From Actinomycetes bacterium (GTDB taxonomy: Bacteria > Actinomycetota > Acidimicrobiia > Acidimicrobiales > Acidimicrobiaceae): a DNA stretch of 36,017 nt. Every line of letters begins with the position of its first letter. The first letter of the stretch is position 1. The position numbers and the translations under genes were made by a program. This document shows positions 18,281 through 26,980 of this stretch, in pieces. The stretch covers positions 1 to 36,017 of the forward strand of contig JAKAZZ010000023.1 in the NCBI GenBank assembly GCA_021826315.1, read 5' to 3'. The notes below the pieces were generated by a model. That model saw only the letters and a program-made list of their open reading frames with translations. It did not search any database and was not told the DNA's origin.

Positions 18281-18733
18281 ATGCGTACATTTTCAACTAA
18301 GCCAGCGGAGATTACACGTAAGTGGTACGTGGTCGACGCCGAAGGTATGGTGCTCGGTAGATTAGCGACAGAGGTAGCTCGTGTACTTCGTGGGAAGCAC
18401 AACCCGTATTTTGCTCCACATCTAGATACCGGCGACCATGTCATTATCGTAAATGCTGATAAGGTCATCCTTACTTCGAATAAGGCAGAGCGTAAGTTTG
18501 CCTACCGTCACTCTGGTTATCCCGGCGGTCTTAGGACCGATCGATACACCGATCTTCTAGCGACGAAGCCAGTCTTCGTGGTGGAGACGGCTATCAAGGG
18601 TATGCTTCCAAAGAACCGTCTTGGTGCTTCGATGTTCACCAAGCTCAAGGTCTATGCAGGGCCAACCCACCCACACGTGGCTCAGATGCCTGAGCCTATG
18701 GCAATCGATGGCGCAATTCGCGCAAGTCGTTAG
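18281..18733 (+). CDS. rplM: Ribosomal protein uL13
   Basis: Early-assembly large-subunit protein. It is 150 aa, with [40 protein letters not shown] and the C-terminal [13 protein letters not shown]. It is the first gene of the rplM-rpsI pair and follows the structured leader and TATAAT box. Confidence 0.98.
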   Translation: MRTFSTKPAEITRKWYVVDAEGMVLGRLATEVARVLRGKHNPYFAPHLDTGDHVIIVNADKVILTSNKAERKFAYRHSGYPGGLRTDRYTDLLATKPVFVVETAIKGMLPKNRLGASMFTKLKVYAGPTHPHVAQMPEPMAIDGAIRASR

Positions 18734-18746
18734 GAGTTAAGAGAAG

Positions 18747-19145
18747 ATGGCAGCAGCAGCAGTTTTAGCCAACGCGACCGGAAGGAGAAAGTCCGCAGTC
18801 GCTCGTGTACGACTTCGCGCTGGCGAGGGAAAGATCACCTGCAATAAGCGTGGTTTTGAAGAGTACTTTGGCGCAGCAAGCTTGAGGCAGCACGCATCGG
18901 AGCCACTTCGCATCGCGAACGTGATTTCGAACTATGACATTGACGCAACCCTCGATGGTGGTGGAGTAGCGGGACAAGCCGGAGCGCTTCGCCTTGGTAT
19001 CGCTCGCGCTTTGATTGAATTAGATCCAGAGATGCGTCCACTCCTAAAGAAGGCTGGCCTCCTTACTCGCGACGCTCGCGAGAAGGAATCCAAGAAGTAC
19101 GGTCTCAAGAAGGCCCGTAAGGCTCCGCAGTACTCGAAGCGTTAA
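18747..19145 (+). CDS. rpsI: Ribosomal protein uS9
   Basis: Small-subunit head protein whose C-terminal tail reaches the P-site tRNA. It is 132 aa, contains [20 protein letters not shown] and ends [17 protein letters not shown], with the essential terminal SKR. It lies 13 nt after rplM, and its stop is 1 nt before the glmM start, suggesting co-transcription of glmM. Confidence 0.98.
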   Translation: MAAAAVLANATGRRKSAVARVRLRAGEGKITCNKRGFEEYFGAASLRQHASEPLRIANVISNYDIDATLDGGGVAGQAGALRLGIARALIELDPEMRPLLKKAGLLTRDAREKESKKYGLKKARKAPQYSKR

Positions 19146-19146
19146 T

Positions 19147-20454
19147 ATGCTCGAATTTGGTACAGATGGTGTACGTGGTAAAGCGAACTCAGAACTCACT
19201 TCTGAGTTCGCTTTACGTTTAGGTAAGGCAGTTGCATCAGTCCTGCCAGGATCAACGTTTCTGGTCGGTCGCGACACGAGAATATCGGGAACGATGCTCC
19301 AGTCTGCCTTCTCTGCCGGAATTGCCTCTATGGGATCGATGGTGCTCGATCTGGGTGTTATTCCGTCTCCCGGGGTATCCTTTCTCGCCTCAAAGCTCCG
19401 CTTGAGTGGTGCGGTAATATCGGCATCACACAACCCTTTCTTCGATAACGGCATCAAAATCATTGGAATGGGTGGCGCAAAGCTAGATACGGCTATCGAG
19501 CGCGAAATAGAGGCTCGACTTCACTCCGATCACATTGTCGGTGAAGCTGTTGGAACGATTACGGATGCAAAGCACCTTTCCAGTGACTACGTGGACTACT
19601 TGAGCTCGGTTGAGCTAGTGGGTGACTTGAGTGGACTCAAAGTCGTCCTCGACTGCGCTAATGGCGCTTCTTCGTACTATGCCCGTAGCGTCTTTGAATC
19701 TTATGGTGCAACAACCGTAGTCGTCTCGGACCAGCCAAATGGTGTCAATATCAATCTCAATTGTGGCTCGACTCACATCGATCAACTCTCGAAAGCGGTT
19801 CTTGCCGAAGGTGCGGATTTGGGGCTTGCTTTTGATGGTGACGCCGATCGAGTACTTGCTGTTGATGGTAGCGGAGTCATCTTGGACGGTGACGCCATTA
19901 TGGGTTACATCGCTACATTCTTCCAAGATCTAGGTCTATTGCGACACAGTGGAGTCGCCTTGACTGTCATGAGCAACTTAGGGCTGAAAAGGTTTTTAAA
20001 GGCTCGGGGCATAGCTTCGATTGAGACTCCAGTTGGCGACCGCAACGTCTTCGAGGCCATGGAGCGCTACGACTATGTGCTAGGCGGAGAGCAGAGTGGT
20101 CATATTATTCTTCGCGATATAGCCTCGACTGGTGACGGAATGTTGACTGGTTTGATCTTTGCTTCGGCGCTTGTTTCTCAAGCGGAAGGATACTTCAAAG
20201 GCGTTGCACGGCAATACGTACCCTTCCCTCAGATTCTGAAGAATGTCCGGGTCGAAAGTGGGGCTTCTCAGGTTGTCTCCTCCCTCGCAGATGATATTAA
20301 AGTGGCCCAGACGCGCCTCGGCGACTCGGGGCGGATATTGATTCGACCAAGCGGTACAGAACCTCTGGTTCGAATCATGGTTGAGGCCGAAGACCATGCT
20401 CTTGCAAATGAGATAGTCGAGCACTTTGTGGCGTTGGTGGCGAAGGGAATCTAA
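19147..20454 (+). CDS. glmM: Phosphoglucosamine mutase
   Basis: Interconverts glucosamine-6-phosphate and glucosamine-1-phosphate on the route to UDP-GlcNAc for peptidoglycan. It is 435 aa. The active phosphoserine loop is ISASHNP (Ser94), the magnesium loop FDGDADR (229-235), the sugar-binding GEQSGH (314-319) and the phosphate-binding RPSGTEP (400-406). The ATG comes 1 nt after the rpsI stop, with no other start needed. Codons 11-24 contain a perfect 17-bp inverted repeat, described separately. It is upstream of glmS, the preceding enzyme of the same pathway. Confidence 0.97.
   Translation: MLEFGTDGVRGKANSELTSEFALRLGKAVASVLPGSTFLVGRDTRISGTMLQSAFSAGIASMGSMVLDLGVIPSPGVSFLASKLRLSGAVISASHNPFFDNGIKIIGMGGAKLDTAIEREIEARLHSDHIVGEAVGTITDAKHLSSDYVDYLSSVELVGDLSGLKVVLDCANGASSYYARSVFESYGATTVVVSDQPNGVNINLNCGSTHIDQLSKAVLAEGADLGLAFDGDADRVLAVDGSGVILDGDAIMGYIATFFQDLGLLRHSGVALTVMSNLGLKRFLKARGIASIETPVGDRNVFEAMERYDYVLGGEQSGHIILRDIASTGDGMLTGLIFASALVSQAEGYFKGVARQYVPFPQILKNVRVESGASQVVSSLADDIKVAQTRLGDSGRILIRPSGTEPLVRIMVEAEDHALANEIVEHFVALVAKGI
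19178..19216 (+). repeat. Perfect 17-bp inverted repeat inside glmM
   Basis: GTAAAGCGAACTCAGAA (19178-19194) and TTCTGAGTTCGCTTTAC (19200-19216) are exact reverse complements with a 5-nt loop CTCAC. The hairpin starts 31 nt after the glmM ATG and would be very stable in mRNA. No T-run follows, so it is not a classical terminator. The encoded peptide (GKANSELTSEFALR) looks ordinary for GlmM, so synonymous codon choice must create the symmetry. Confidence 0.97.
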
Positions 20455-20489
20455 GGTCATTGCCCCGACGAACTACGCGCTTCGGTAAT

Positions 20490-20604
20490 TTGTAAAACTA
20501 GGCTTATCCTTTATACCGAGTTCTCTTTTTTGGTCGGCTCGACTTCTGATCTTGCACTTTGGCCGACTAAGCAAAAGGTGAACTTTGGATCGTCGTATGA
20601 CGAT
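20490..20604 (+). promoter_or_regulatory. Possible glmS promoter and leader hairpins
   Basis: TTGTAA (20490-20495) and TATACC (20512-20517) are 16 nt apart and could be a promoter. The following leader holds GTCGGC/GCCGAC, a 6-bp pair over a 26-nt loop, and a short hairpin ATCGTC-GTAT-GACGAT (20589-20604) close to the ribosome binding site. I cannot recognise a glmS ribozyme core. Confidence 0.35.
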
Positions 20605-20633
20605 ATATGTTCCGAAAAGACAGGAGCACCCTT

Positions 20634-22481
20634 ATGTGTGGCATTATTGGCGTAGTCGGCGGAGGTTCACTGGCTAAGCAGTTGACTGATGGTTTGCGCC
20701 GACTTGAATACCGAGGGTACGACTCTGCTGGACTCGTAGTCACCTTACCAGGAGGTGAAATGCGGCGTCTAAGGGCAGCAAATGGCAAGAATTCTCTTGT
20801 TGAGTTGGAGGCTGAGTCTCAAAGCCTTACCTCTGGTGCGATTGTATCCGGAATTGGTCATACTCGATGGGCAACACATGGTGGCCCAACACTTCTAAAT
20901 GCACACCCTCACTATGACTGCTCTGAACGGCTCGCAGTAATCCAAAATGGCATCGTTGAGAACTATGCAGAACTTAAGGCGGAGTTGATCGAAAAGGGTC
21001 ACATCTTTACCTCAGAGACTGACACAGAGGTGATATCTCACCTCTTGGAGGAGGAGATCAAGGGCGGACTTAGCCTTCTTGATGCTGTACAAGAGGCCTC
21101 CCGTAAGATGCGAGGCGCAATGTCCTTTGTTGCCATATCGCTAGATGCGGCCGGAGTCCTTGTTGGATTTAAGCGCATGGCACCAATGATATTGGGGACC
21201 AATGGGCACCAGTGGTTTATAGCATCTGATATCCCGGCCATTCTTGATCAGGCATCTACCTTTTTTCACCTCGAAGATGACACTGTTGTGAACGTCACGA
21301 GTGATGGCGTTGAAGTCTTTGCTAAAGATGGCAGCAGAACAGAGATGACTGAGTTCGTGGTTGACTGGACATTGGAGTCGGCGGAGAAGGCTGGCTTCGA
21401 AGATTTTATGTCCAAAGAGATCTTCGAGCAACCAGCGGCGCTTAGGGATACTTTGGCGGGAAGGCTGCGTGCAAGTGGTGAAATCGATCTCGACGAAACA
21501 TCGATTTCGAACGACGATCTTGCTCGCATTAATAAGGTCTTCATCGTGGCATGTGGTACCTCTTACCACGCTGGCATGGTGGCAAAGTATGCAATAGAGC
21601 ATTGGACCAAGATGCCCGTCGAGCTTGATATCTCTTCGGAATTTAGGTATCGAGATCCCGTCGTTGACGAGAGGACATTAGTAGTTGCCGTGAGCCAGAG
21701 CGGGGAGACGTTAGATACTCTAGCGGCGCTTCACGAGGCGAAGAATCTTGGCGCTCAAACTATAGCTGTGTGTAACGTCGTAGGGTCATCTATGGCACGC
21801 CTTGCTGATTCAGTTATGTACACTCGAGCTGGGCCCGAAGTGGGAGTTGCCGCCACAAAGACGCATACTGCTCAAATTGGGGCACTTCTGCTATTGGCGC
21901 TCAAGCTAAGTAGGATCAAAGGCCAGCTCTTCCCAAGTGAGATTGACACTATCTACGAAGAGCTCGTTGCGATACCAGCGAAGATTGAGGAAGTCTTAGA
22001 GAAGTGGGACTCTATACGAGCTGTGGCACAAGTCTTTTCTGACCGTGACCGCTTTTACTTTATTGGTCGACACGTTGGTTTCCCGGTCGCTCTCGAAGGA
22101 GCCTTGAAGCTAAAGGAGATCTCCTACTTGCCCGCCGAGGGTTACCCAGCTGGGGAGTTGAAGCACGGTCCGATTGCAATGCTTGATAAAAATGCGGTAG
22201 TAATTGCTATGGCCTCCAAGACGCGCCTCTTTGAAAAGATAGTTTCCAATATTGAAGAGGTAAGAGCTCGTGACTCTGCCATAATTGTCATTGGAAATAA
22301 AGGTAGTGAGTCGATCGTAAAAGAGGGTGAATACTTTATCGAAGTTCCTCAGGTGCATCCGCTACTAGCACCATTGGTCGATGTAGTCCCGCTTCAGATA
22401 TTTGCCTATCACATGGCTCGCATCCATGGTGAAGATGTAGATCGGCCACGAAATCTTGCTAAGACAGTTACGGTCGAGTAA
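20634..22481 (+). CDS. glmS: Glutamine-fructose-6-phosphate aminotransferase
   Basis: Makes glucosamine-6-phosphate from fructose-6-phosphate and glutamine, the first step to UDP-GlcNAc. It is 615 aa from the ATG at 20634, chosen because the catalytic Cys must follow the initiator Met (MCGIIGVVGG) and AGGAG lies 7 nt upstream; an ATG at 20607 would bury it. The N-terminal glutaminase domain has GHTRWATHGGP. Two SIS isomerase domains follow (VACGTSYHAGMVAKYAIE, VSQSGETLDTLAAL, and FIGRHVGFPVALEGALKLKE). It ends LAKTVTVE as in the family. Confidence 0.98.
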   Translation: MCGIIGVVGGGSLAKQLTDGLRRLEYRGYDSAGLVVTLPGGEMRRLRAANGKNSLVELEAESQSLTSGAIVSGIGHTRWATHGGPTLLNAHPHYDCSERLAVIQNGIVENYAELKAELIEKGHIFTSETDTEVISHLLEEEIKGGLSLLDAVQEASRKMRGAMSFVAISLDAAGVLVGFKRMAPMILGTNGHQWFIASDIPAILDQASTFFHLEDDTVVNVTSDGVEVFAKDGSRTEMTEFVVDWTLESAEKAGFEDFMSKEIFEQPAALRDTLAGRLRASGEIDLDETSISNDDLARINKVFIVACGTSYHAGMVAKYAIEHWTKMPVELDISSEFRYRDPVVDERTLVVAVSQSGETLDTLAALHEAKNLGAQTIAVCNVVGSSMARLADSVMYTRAGPEVGVAATKTHTAQIGALLLLALKLSRIKGQLFPSEIDTIYEELVAIPAKIEEVLEKWDSIRAVAQVFSDRDRFYFIGRHVGFPVALEGALKLKEISYLPAEGYPAGELKHGPIAMLDKNAVVIAMASKTRLFEKIVSNIEEVRARDSAIIVIGNKGSESIVKEGEYFIEVPQVHPLLAPLVDVVPLQIFAYHMARIHGEDVDRPRNLAKTVTVE

Positions 22482-22523
22482 TTATTGGAGGCGAGAGCAG
22501 GTTGCCTAGCAATCGTAAATCCC

Positions 22524-22563
22524 GAAGAAGGGTCACCGGAACTTCCGGTGACCCTTCTTCTTG
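22524..22563. terminator. Bidirectional hairpin between convergent genes
   Basis: GAAGAAGGGTCACCGGA (22524-22540) and TCCGGTGACCCTTCTTC (22544-22560) are perfect 17-bp arms. It lies 42 nt after glmS and beyond the end of the minus-strand gene, so it can end transcripts from both sides. The T-run is short on either strand, but the stem is very strong. Confidence 0.8.
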
Positions 22564-22595
22564 TAACTGGGAGTTAGCTTTTGCTAATGCGATCT

Positions 22596-23174
22596 CTAAA
22601 CTGCAGACCCTGCAATAGATGATGATGGTGGAGTGGTTGGAAATCCTCCATTGGGACCGCCGCCACGATTACCGCCCGGTCCATGGCCTGGGCCACCGAC
22701 GTGAGTGTTATTTACGAAGTTAGTGATCATTGAGCTGAGGTTTGAAAGTGCTTTGGTCTGTTGGGCCGCAGTGATCGTTCCAGCCTTGGCTGCGTTGTTG
22801 ATGCTTGTGGTAGCAGTAGCGGTCAATTCACTAATCAAGGTTGCCGCTGAGACGTTGTGCTCGGTAGCAATAGTAGCAAGTGACTTTCCTGCAGATAGTT
22901 CGGTTTGAATCGAAGCCACGGTTGTATTGAGATCAGTGGCCGCTGCGGAGAGCAGATCTCCGGCAATTCTTGGACCGCCGTGATCGTGGCCAAATTTCGG
23001 AGGTAGTCCAACGGTGTTGGTGGACGAAGATGATGGTGCAGATGTAACCGATGAAACTGTAGATGCCGACGATAAGCTCGGTGTGCCAAGAACTGCACCG
23101 CCTAGCCAACCTCCGCCGATGGCTGCGATAGTGAGGCCTGTGGTGACCTTTTTATTTAGATGAATTCTCTTCAT
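22596..23174 (-). CDS. Small secreted protein, function unknown
   Basis: A 192-aa protein I cannot name. Residues 1-10 are basic, 11-30 hydrophobic (TTGLTIAAIGGGWLGGAVLG), and a Ser/Ala-rich stretch follows, typical of a Sec signal peptide with cleavage near 35-38. A Ser/Thr-rich linker is followed by a helical domain at about 71-157, with AGKSLATIATEHNVSAATLI and AGTITAAQQTKALSNLSSMI. This pattern recurs in secreted proteins of actinobacteria and other Gram-positives. The C-terminus is Gly/Pro-rich with HVGGPGHGPGG. AGGAA precedes the ATG. It is convergent with glmS and divergent from acpS. Confidence 0.85.
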   Translation of the reverse strand: MKRIHLNKKVTTGLTIAAIGGGWLGGAVLGTPSLSSASTVSSVTSAPSSSSTNTVGLPPKFGHDHGGPRIAGDLLSAAATDLNTTVASIQTELSAGKSLATIATEHNVSAATLISELTATATTSINNAAKAGTITAAQQTKALSNLSSMITNFVNNTHVGGPGHGPGGNRGGGPNGGFPTTPPSSSIAGSAV

Positions 23175-23352
23175 TTTATTCCTGCCTAACTTCTAAGGGG
23201 GTCTTCTTGTTCGACTGGCGAACATCTACATCGTCGACGTCGATGCGTAAAATTGGCTGTGGCATCGGTAGAATTAGGCTAGGCAAAGACTGAGAGAGGG
23301 TAGCTCTTCTCATCTTCTTTTCAGAAGTACAGGTCAGCGCCGTACAATCCTT

Positions 23353-23835
23353 TTGAAATTCGAGTTGAGATTGCTTCAAGCAGAGAAGGGAAGTGGCATA
23401 ATTACGCAACGTCTCCCTTTTTCCGTGGGGATCGACATCGTCTCTATCGACCGTATTGACCGCGCATTTAGGCGCCATCCGTCATTCGCCACGCGAATTC
23501 TCACCGATGGGGAACTTGCCGAGATGATCCTTTCCGATGAAAATAACGAACAATTCCCTCCTCCTATTCGACGCAACGTGGAGTTTCTCGCAGCCCGTTT
23601 CGCAGTGAAGGAGGCCGCATCAAAGGCTTTGCGTATCAACCTTTTTTCAGTGTCCTTCCATGATTTTGTCGTAACAAGACACCCAATTGGATACCCAACT
23701 CTGGGTGTGAGTGACGTTATACAGCGGCGTTTTAGCGAAATGGGTGAGATTTCTTTCGAAGTATCGATAAGTCATGAGCGAAGTTATGCAATTGCCGTCG
23801 TAAATAGCTTCATTAGCAAAGGTGATGATCTGTGA
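23353..23835 (+). CDS. acpS: Holo-[acyl-carrier-protein] synthase
   Basis: Transfers 4'-phosphopantetheine from CoA to acyl carrier protein. The family motifs are GIDIVSIDRIDRAF (with the metal-binding Asp) and EFLAARFAVKEAASKAL (with the Glu), plus VSISHERSYAIAVV near the end. The start is unclear: no ATG lies upstream of the core. A TTG at 23353 gives 160 aa, longer than the usual 120-130, and has no good ribosome binding site. A GTG at 23425 would give the core only, and AGAGAAGGGA at 23382-23391 points to a start near 23398-23401 where only ATA or ATT is in frame. The stop overlaps the next gene (GTGA). Confidence 0.9.
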   Translation: MKFELRLLQAEKGSGIITQRLPFSVGIDIVSIDRIDRAFRRHPSFATRILTDGELAEMILSDENNEQFPPPIRRNVEFLAARFAVKEAASKALRINLFSVSFHDFVVTRHPIGYPTLGVSDVIQRRFSEMGEISFEVSISHERSYAIAVVNSFISKGDDL

Positions 23836-25295
23836 TTCCGATCGTTGCCATCTCGAAAGTCCGAGAGTACGATACGGCACTAGCAGCTAGTGGAAAGGTC
23901 GCTTTCGTCATCGACGAGGTGGGTTTTCGCGTGGCGTCATTCATTAGGTCTACCCTTGGACCAATATATGGTCTAAAAATACTCGTACTCATCGGTAAGG
24001 GCAACAATGGGGCCGATGCCGCTGCCACCGCGCGTAACCTTCGTCAATTTGGCGCAAGGGTTGATGAGGTAAATTTCAGTTGGAGCGATGCTCCCTATAG
24101 CGGAGTTGGCTACGACCTTATAGTTGACGGAATCTTCGGAACTGGAATCTCGCGACCGCTACAGGGAAGTTTGATCGAGAGCGGAATAGCCAAGGTAATT
24201 TCGATCGATCTTCCAAGTGGCGTGAATCTTGCAAAGTTAGATCAAGATGGATATTGCGTTAGGGCTGACGTGACACTCGTAATAGGCGCACTAAAGGAGG
24301 GTCAATTATCTGGTGGCGTTATCGAATGTATGGGTGAGGCCTATCTGTGGCAGTTTGATGACTTTAATGACCTTGCATGTCGATCATTCGTATTCGACTC
24401 AACTGATATCGTCTTTCGCAAAGATGCCTTAGATGAACACAAGTGGAAGCGCTCGCTCCATGTGGTAGGGGGTTCCAAGACAACGCTCGGAGCAGCAGTT
24501 TTGGCAGGCTCAGCAGCGTTGAGATCAGGTGCGGGTTTGGTGAGGGTCAGCGGTAATTTTGAGCGCCCCGAACTAATTCAGGCCGCGCATCCAGAGTTAA
24601 TAGTTGGAGACGAGGCTACCTTTGAGCGAGATATCGAATCGATCGATCGCTTTGGGTGCGTGGTGGTCGGACCAGGCTTGGGCGACCGAAGCGAACGCCT
24701 TCTCGATCTTATTTTGAATAACTACAGCGGACCAGTTGTGGTCGATGCCGATGGCATAAATGCCGTAGCCAGTTCGAAATCTCTTCAAGTGACGCTTAGA
24801 AAATATGCCGGTCCGATCCTGCTTACACCGCACAGCGGTGAGTTGGATCGCCTTTTTGTGGGGTTGGGGCTGGAAATATCCTATGAAGCCATAGTCAAAT
24901 TCACAGAGGAGTTTGGGGTCGATCTACTACTCAAGGGATTTCCGACACGCATATTTTCAAGCGATGGCCGAGTGCTGTATGTTACCTCAAATCGATCAAA
25001 TCTATCGGTGGCAGGAAGCGGCGACGTCCTTTCGGGCATCATTGGAGCCTTTGTGACTCGAAATGGATACTCTCTAGAGACTGTTGCAACCGCAACTTAC
25101 ATTCACGGCCTCTCCGGGGGAAGGGGAGTTACCAATCCAATTTCGATGATCGACTCGCTTTCATCTTTAGTTGATTTGAGTCAAGATCGCTCGAGAGAGA
25201 AGGTATCCCTTCCGGGGAACTTTAAACCCATCGTCTCGAGGGGTCCGCTCCTTGGTGCCCGAGACTCCTCTCTTGTTTGGAGACTTCCGTGGTAG
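23832..25295 (+). CDS. nnr: Bifunctional NAD(P)HX epimerase/dehydratase
   Basis: Repairs hydrated NAD(P)H: the N-terminal YjeF domain epimerises NAD(P)HX and the C-terminal ribokinase-like domain dehydrates S-NAD(P)HX using ADP. The protein has 487 aa. Epimerase motifs are GKGNNGAD (55-62; the family usually has GNNGGD) and VDGIFGTGISRPL (98-110). Dehydratase motifs are GGSKTTLGAAVLAG (213-226), GPGLGD (280-285), VVDADGINA (303-311), LTPHSGE (331-337) and AGSGDVLSG (394-402, with the catalytic Asp). It starts with GTG overlapping the acpS stop and overlaps alr at its end. Confidence 0.95.
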   Translation: MIPIVAISKVREYDTALAASGKVAFVIDEVGFRVASFIRSTLGPIYGLKILVLIGKGNNGADAAATARNLRQFGARVDEVNFSWSDAPYSGVGYDLIVDGIFGTGISRPLQGSLIESGIAKVISIDLPSGVNLAKLDQDGYCVRADVTLVIGALKEGQLSGGVIECMGEAYLWQFDDFNDLACRSFVFDSTDIVFRKDALDEHKWKRSLHVVGGSKTTLGAAVLAGSAALRSGAGLVRVSGNFERPELIQAAHPELIVGDEATFERDIESIDRFGCVVVGPGLGDRSERLLDLILNNYSGPVVVDADGINAVASSKSLQVTLRKYAGPILLTPHSGELDRLFVGLGLEISYEAIVKFTEEFGVDLLLKGFPTRIFSSDGRVLYVTSNRSNLSVAGSGDVLSGIIGAFVTRNGYSLETVATATYIHGLSGGRGVTNPISMIDSLSSLVDLSQDRSREKVSLPGNFKPIVSRGPLLGARDSSLVWRLPW

Positions 25296-26404
25296 ATCAC
25301 CTGAGGCCGGTTCATGCGGAGATAAGTATTGAAAACCTTATCCATAACTATGAGTATCTGACTGAATTTGCGTCTCCAAGCCGAATCTGTGCTGTGGTAA
25401 AGGCTGATGCGTATGGCCATGGTGGCGTGGAAGTCGCCAAGGCGCTTTATGGCCAAGGATGTCGCGATTTTGCGGTCGCCCTTGTGGAAGAGGGAGTTGA
25501 GCTACGCCGCGCTGGAGTGGACGGCGAGATCCTTGTCCTTAGCCAACCTCCCCTTGATGCACTTTCGACTGCCGCGAAGTATCAAATTACCGTTACTGCC
25601 TATACACAAGAGGCAATAAAGGCGATCGTAAGTGGGGACGAGGAAGAAAGACCAAGATTTCAGTTAAAGGTTGATACCGGAATGTACCGCGTAGGGGCGG
25701 CGATGGAGGATCTTGCTTCGATCGCTGGCGTAATCGGACGGGGTGACATCGACGGTATCTGGAGCCACTTCGCGGTAGCAGATGAAGTCTCTGAAGAGTC
25801 GATTGAATTTACGCAATTGCAACTATCGCGTTTTCAGAGCGCACTTTCCACCTTGCGCGAAGCAGGATTGAACCCAAAGCAACTTCATATCGCCAACTCA
25901 TCAGGGCTGCTCTACTATCCAGAGAGTCGACTTACAAAGGGTCGGGTCGGTCTTGCCCTCTACGGTTATGCCCCCAAAGAATCAGGTGATGGTCGGGCGT
26001 TGCGACCGGTCATGTCGTTGATCTCAGAAGTATCGTTTGTCAAAGTGGTCGATGCCGGTGAACGACCATCGTATGGACGCCGCCGCCCGATGTCGAAACG
26101 AGGCAAGGTGGTTACAGTACCGATCGGTTATGCCGATGGCGTGCCTCGAAGGCTCTTCGACGGAGGTGGCGAGGTGATTGTCGGAGGAAGCCGCTTTCCA
26201 TTTGCGGGTGTGGTGACCATGGATCAGATCTTGATCGACGTGGGGGACGAAGAAGCAATTGCGATTGGTGATCGGGTCACTCTAATTGGCACAGACGGAG
26301 CACAAAAGATAGGCGCCGATGAATGGGCCAAGCGTTGTTCAACGATTACGTGGGAGATTCTCTGTGGGATCTCTAAGCGCGTTCCTAGGATCTATCTGGA
26401 GTGA
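25289..26404 (+). CDS. alr: Alanine racemase
   Basis: PLP enzyme producing D-alanine for peptidoglycan. The PLP lysine is Lys38 in VVKADAYGHGG, the catalytic Tyr is Tyr262 in PSYGRRRP, and MDQ (311-313) is in the second-domain active site. The start is taken as GTG at 25289 because GGAG (25279-25282) is 6 nt upstream. A TTG at 25277 would add only 4 residues and lies on that site. The 371-aa length is normal. It overlaps nnr by 7 nt and precedes udg by 3 nt. Confidence 0.96.
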   Translation: MVDHLRPVHAEISIENLIHNYEYLTEFASPSRICAVVKADAYGHGGVEVAKALYGQGCRDFAVALVEEGVELRRAGVDGEILVLSQPPLDALSTAAKYQITVTAYTQEAIKAIVSGDEEERPRFQLKVDTGMYRVGAAMEDLASIAGVIGRGDIDGIWSHFAVADEVSEESIEFTQLQLSRFQSALSTLREAGLNPKQLHIANSSGLLYYPESRLTKGRVGLALYGYAPKESGDGRALRPVMSLISEVSFVKVVDAGERPSYGRRRPMSKRGKVVTVPIGYADGVPRRLFDGGGEVIVGGSRFPFAGVVTMDQILIDVGDEEAIAIGDRVTLIGTDGAQKIGADEWAKRCSTITWEILCGISKRVPRIYLE

Positions 26405-26407
26405 TAT

Positions 26408-26980
26408 ATGGAGAGTTCTAGGATTCACAAGTTGCAGTTGCTCGAGAACGAGGCGCGGTCTTGCCAAAGGTGCGATCTATCTGCCACTCGTAACCGAGTT
26501 GTCTTTTCTTCCGGAGTTCACTCATACGGGCTTGTCGTTGTTGGCGAGGCACCGGGAGCTTCGGAGGACCGAGATGGGCTGCCATTCGTCGGTCGGTCGG
26601 GTCAGCTCATAACTCGATTGATCGAAGAAGAGATTGGTCTTGCTCGGGACAATTATTACATTACTAACGTCATAAAGTGTCGCCCTCCTAGCAATAGAAA
26701 GCCAAATTCAGTTGAGATTGCGGCGTGTTCGGTTTTTTTGACGGGTCAGCTCGAACTACTCAACAGTCAAGTCATCTTGGCTGTTGGAGAGGTGGCGGCT
26801 CGTGTCCTCACTCGGCTGAAGACCTCGGTTGGCTCCATGAGGGGCCAGGTACACGCTATGGGAGGAGCTAAAGTGGTGGTCACTTATCATCCGGCATACG
26901 CACTAAGGGGTGGCAAAGCCATTGAACAGGCGATGAGAAGTGATTTGAGAGTTGTGGGTGGTCTTCTCGATGGTGAATAA
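26408..26980 (+). CDS. Uracil-DNA glycosylase, family 4 type (Fe-S)
   Basis: Removes uracil from DNA at the start of base excision repair. The 190-aa protein has the family-4 motif GEAPGASEDRDGLPFVGRSG (46-65) and the HPAYAL motif (161-166). Cys19, Cys22, Cys91 and Cys107 are spaced as the [4Fe-4S] ligands of this family. GGAG (26398-26401) lies 6 nt before the ATG. Its position between alr and tsaE, which are neighbours in M. tuberculosis, is an insertion into the common order. Family 4 versus family 5 cannot be settled by eye, though the motif favours 4. Confidence 0.93.
   Translation: MESSRIHKLQLLENEARSCQRCDLSATRNRVVFSSGVHSYGLVVVGEAPGASEDRDGLPFVGRSGQLITRLIEEEIGLARDNYYITNVIKCRPPSNRKPNSVEIAACSVFLTGQLELLNSQVILAVGEVAARVLTRLKTSVGSMRGQVHAMGGAKVVVTYHPAYALRGGKAIEQAMRSDLRVVGGLLDGE

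Noticed and set aside
20455-20633. glmS ribozyme upstream of glmS
   Set aside because: The leader length would permit it, but I cannot find the conserved core or pseudoknots, and the ribozyme is mainly known from Firmicutes.
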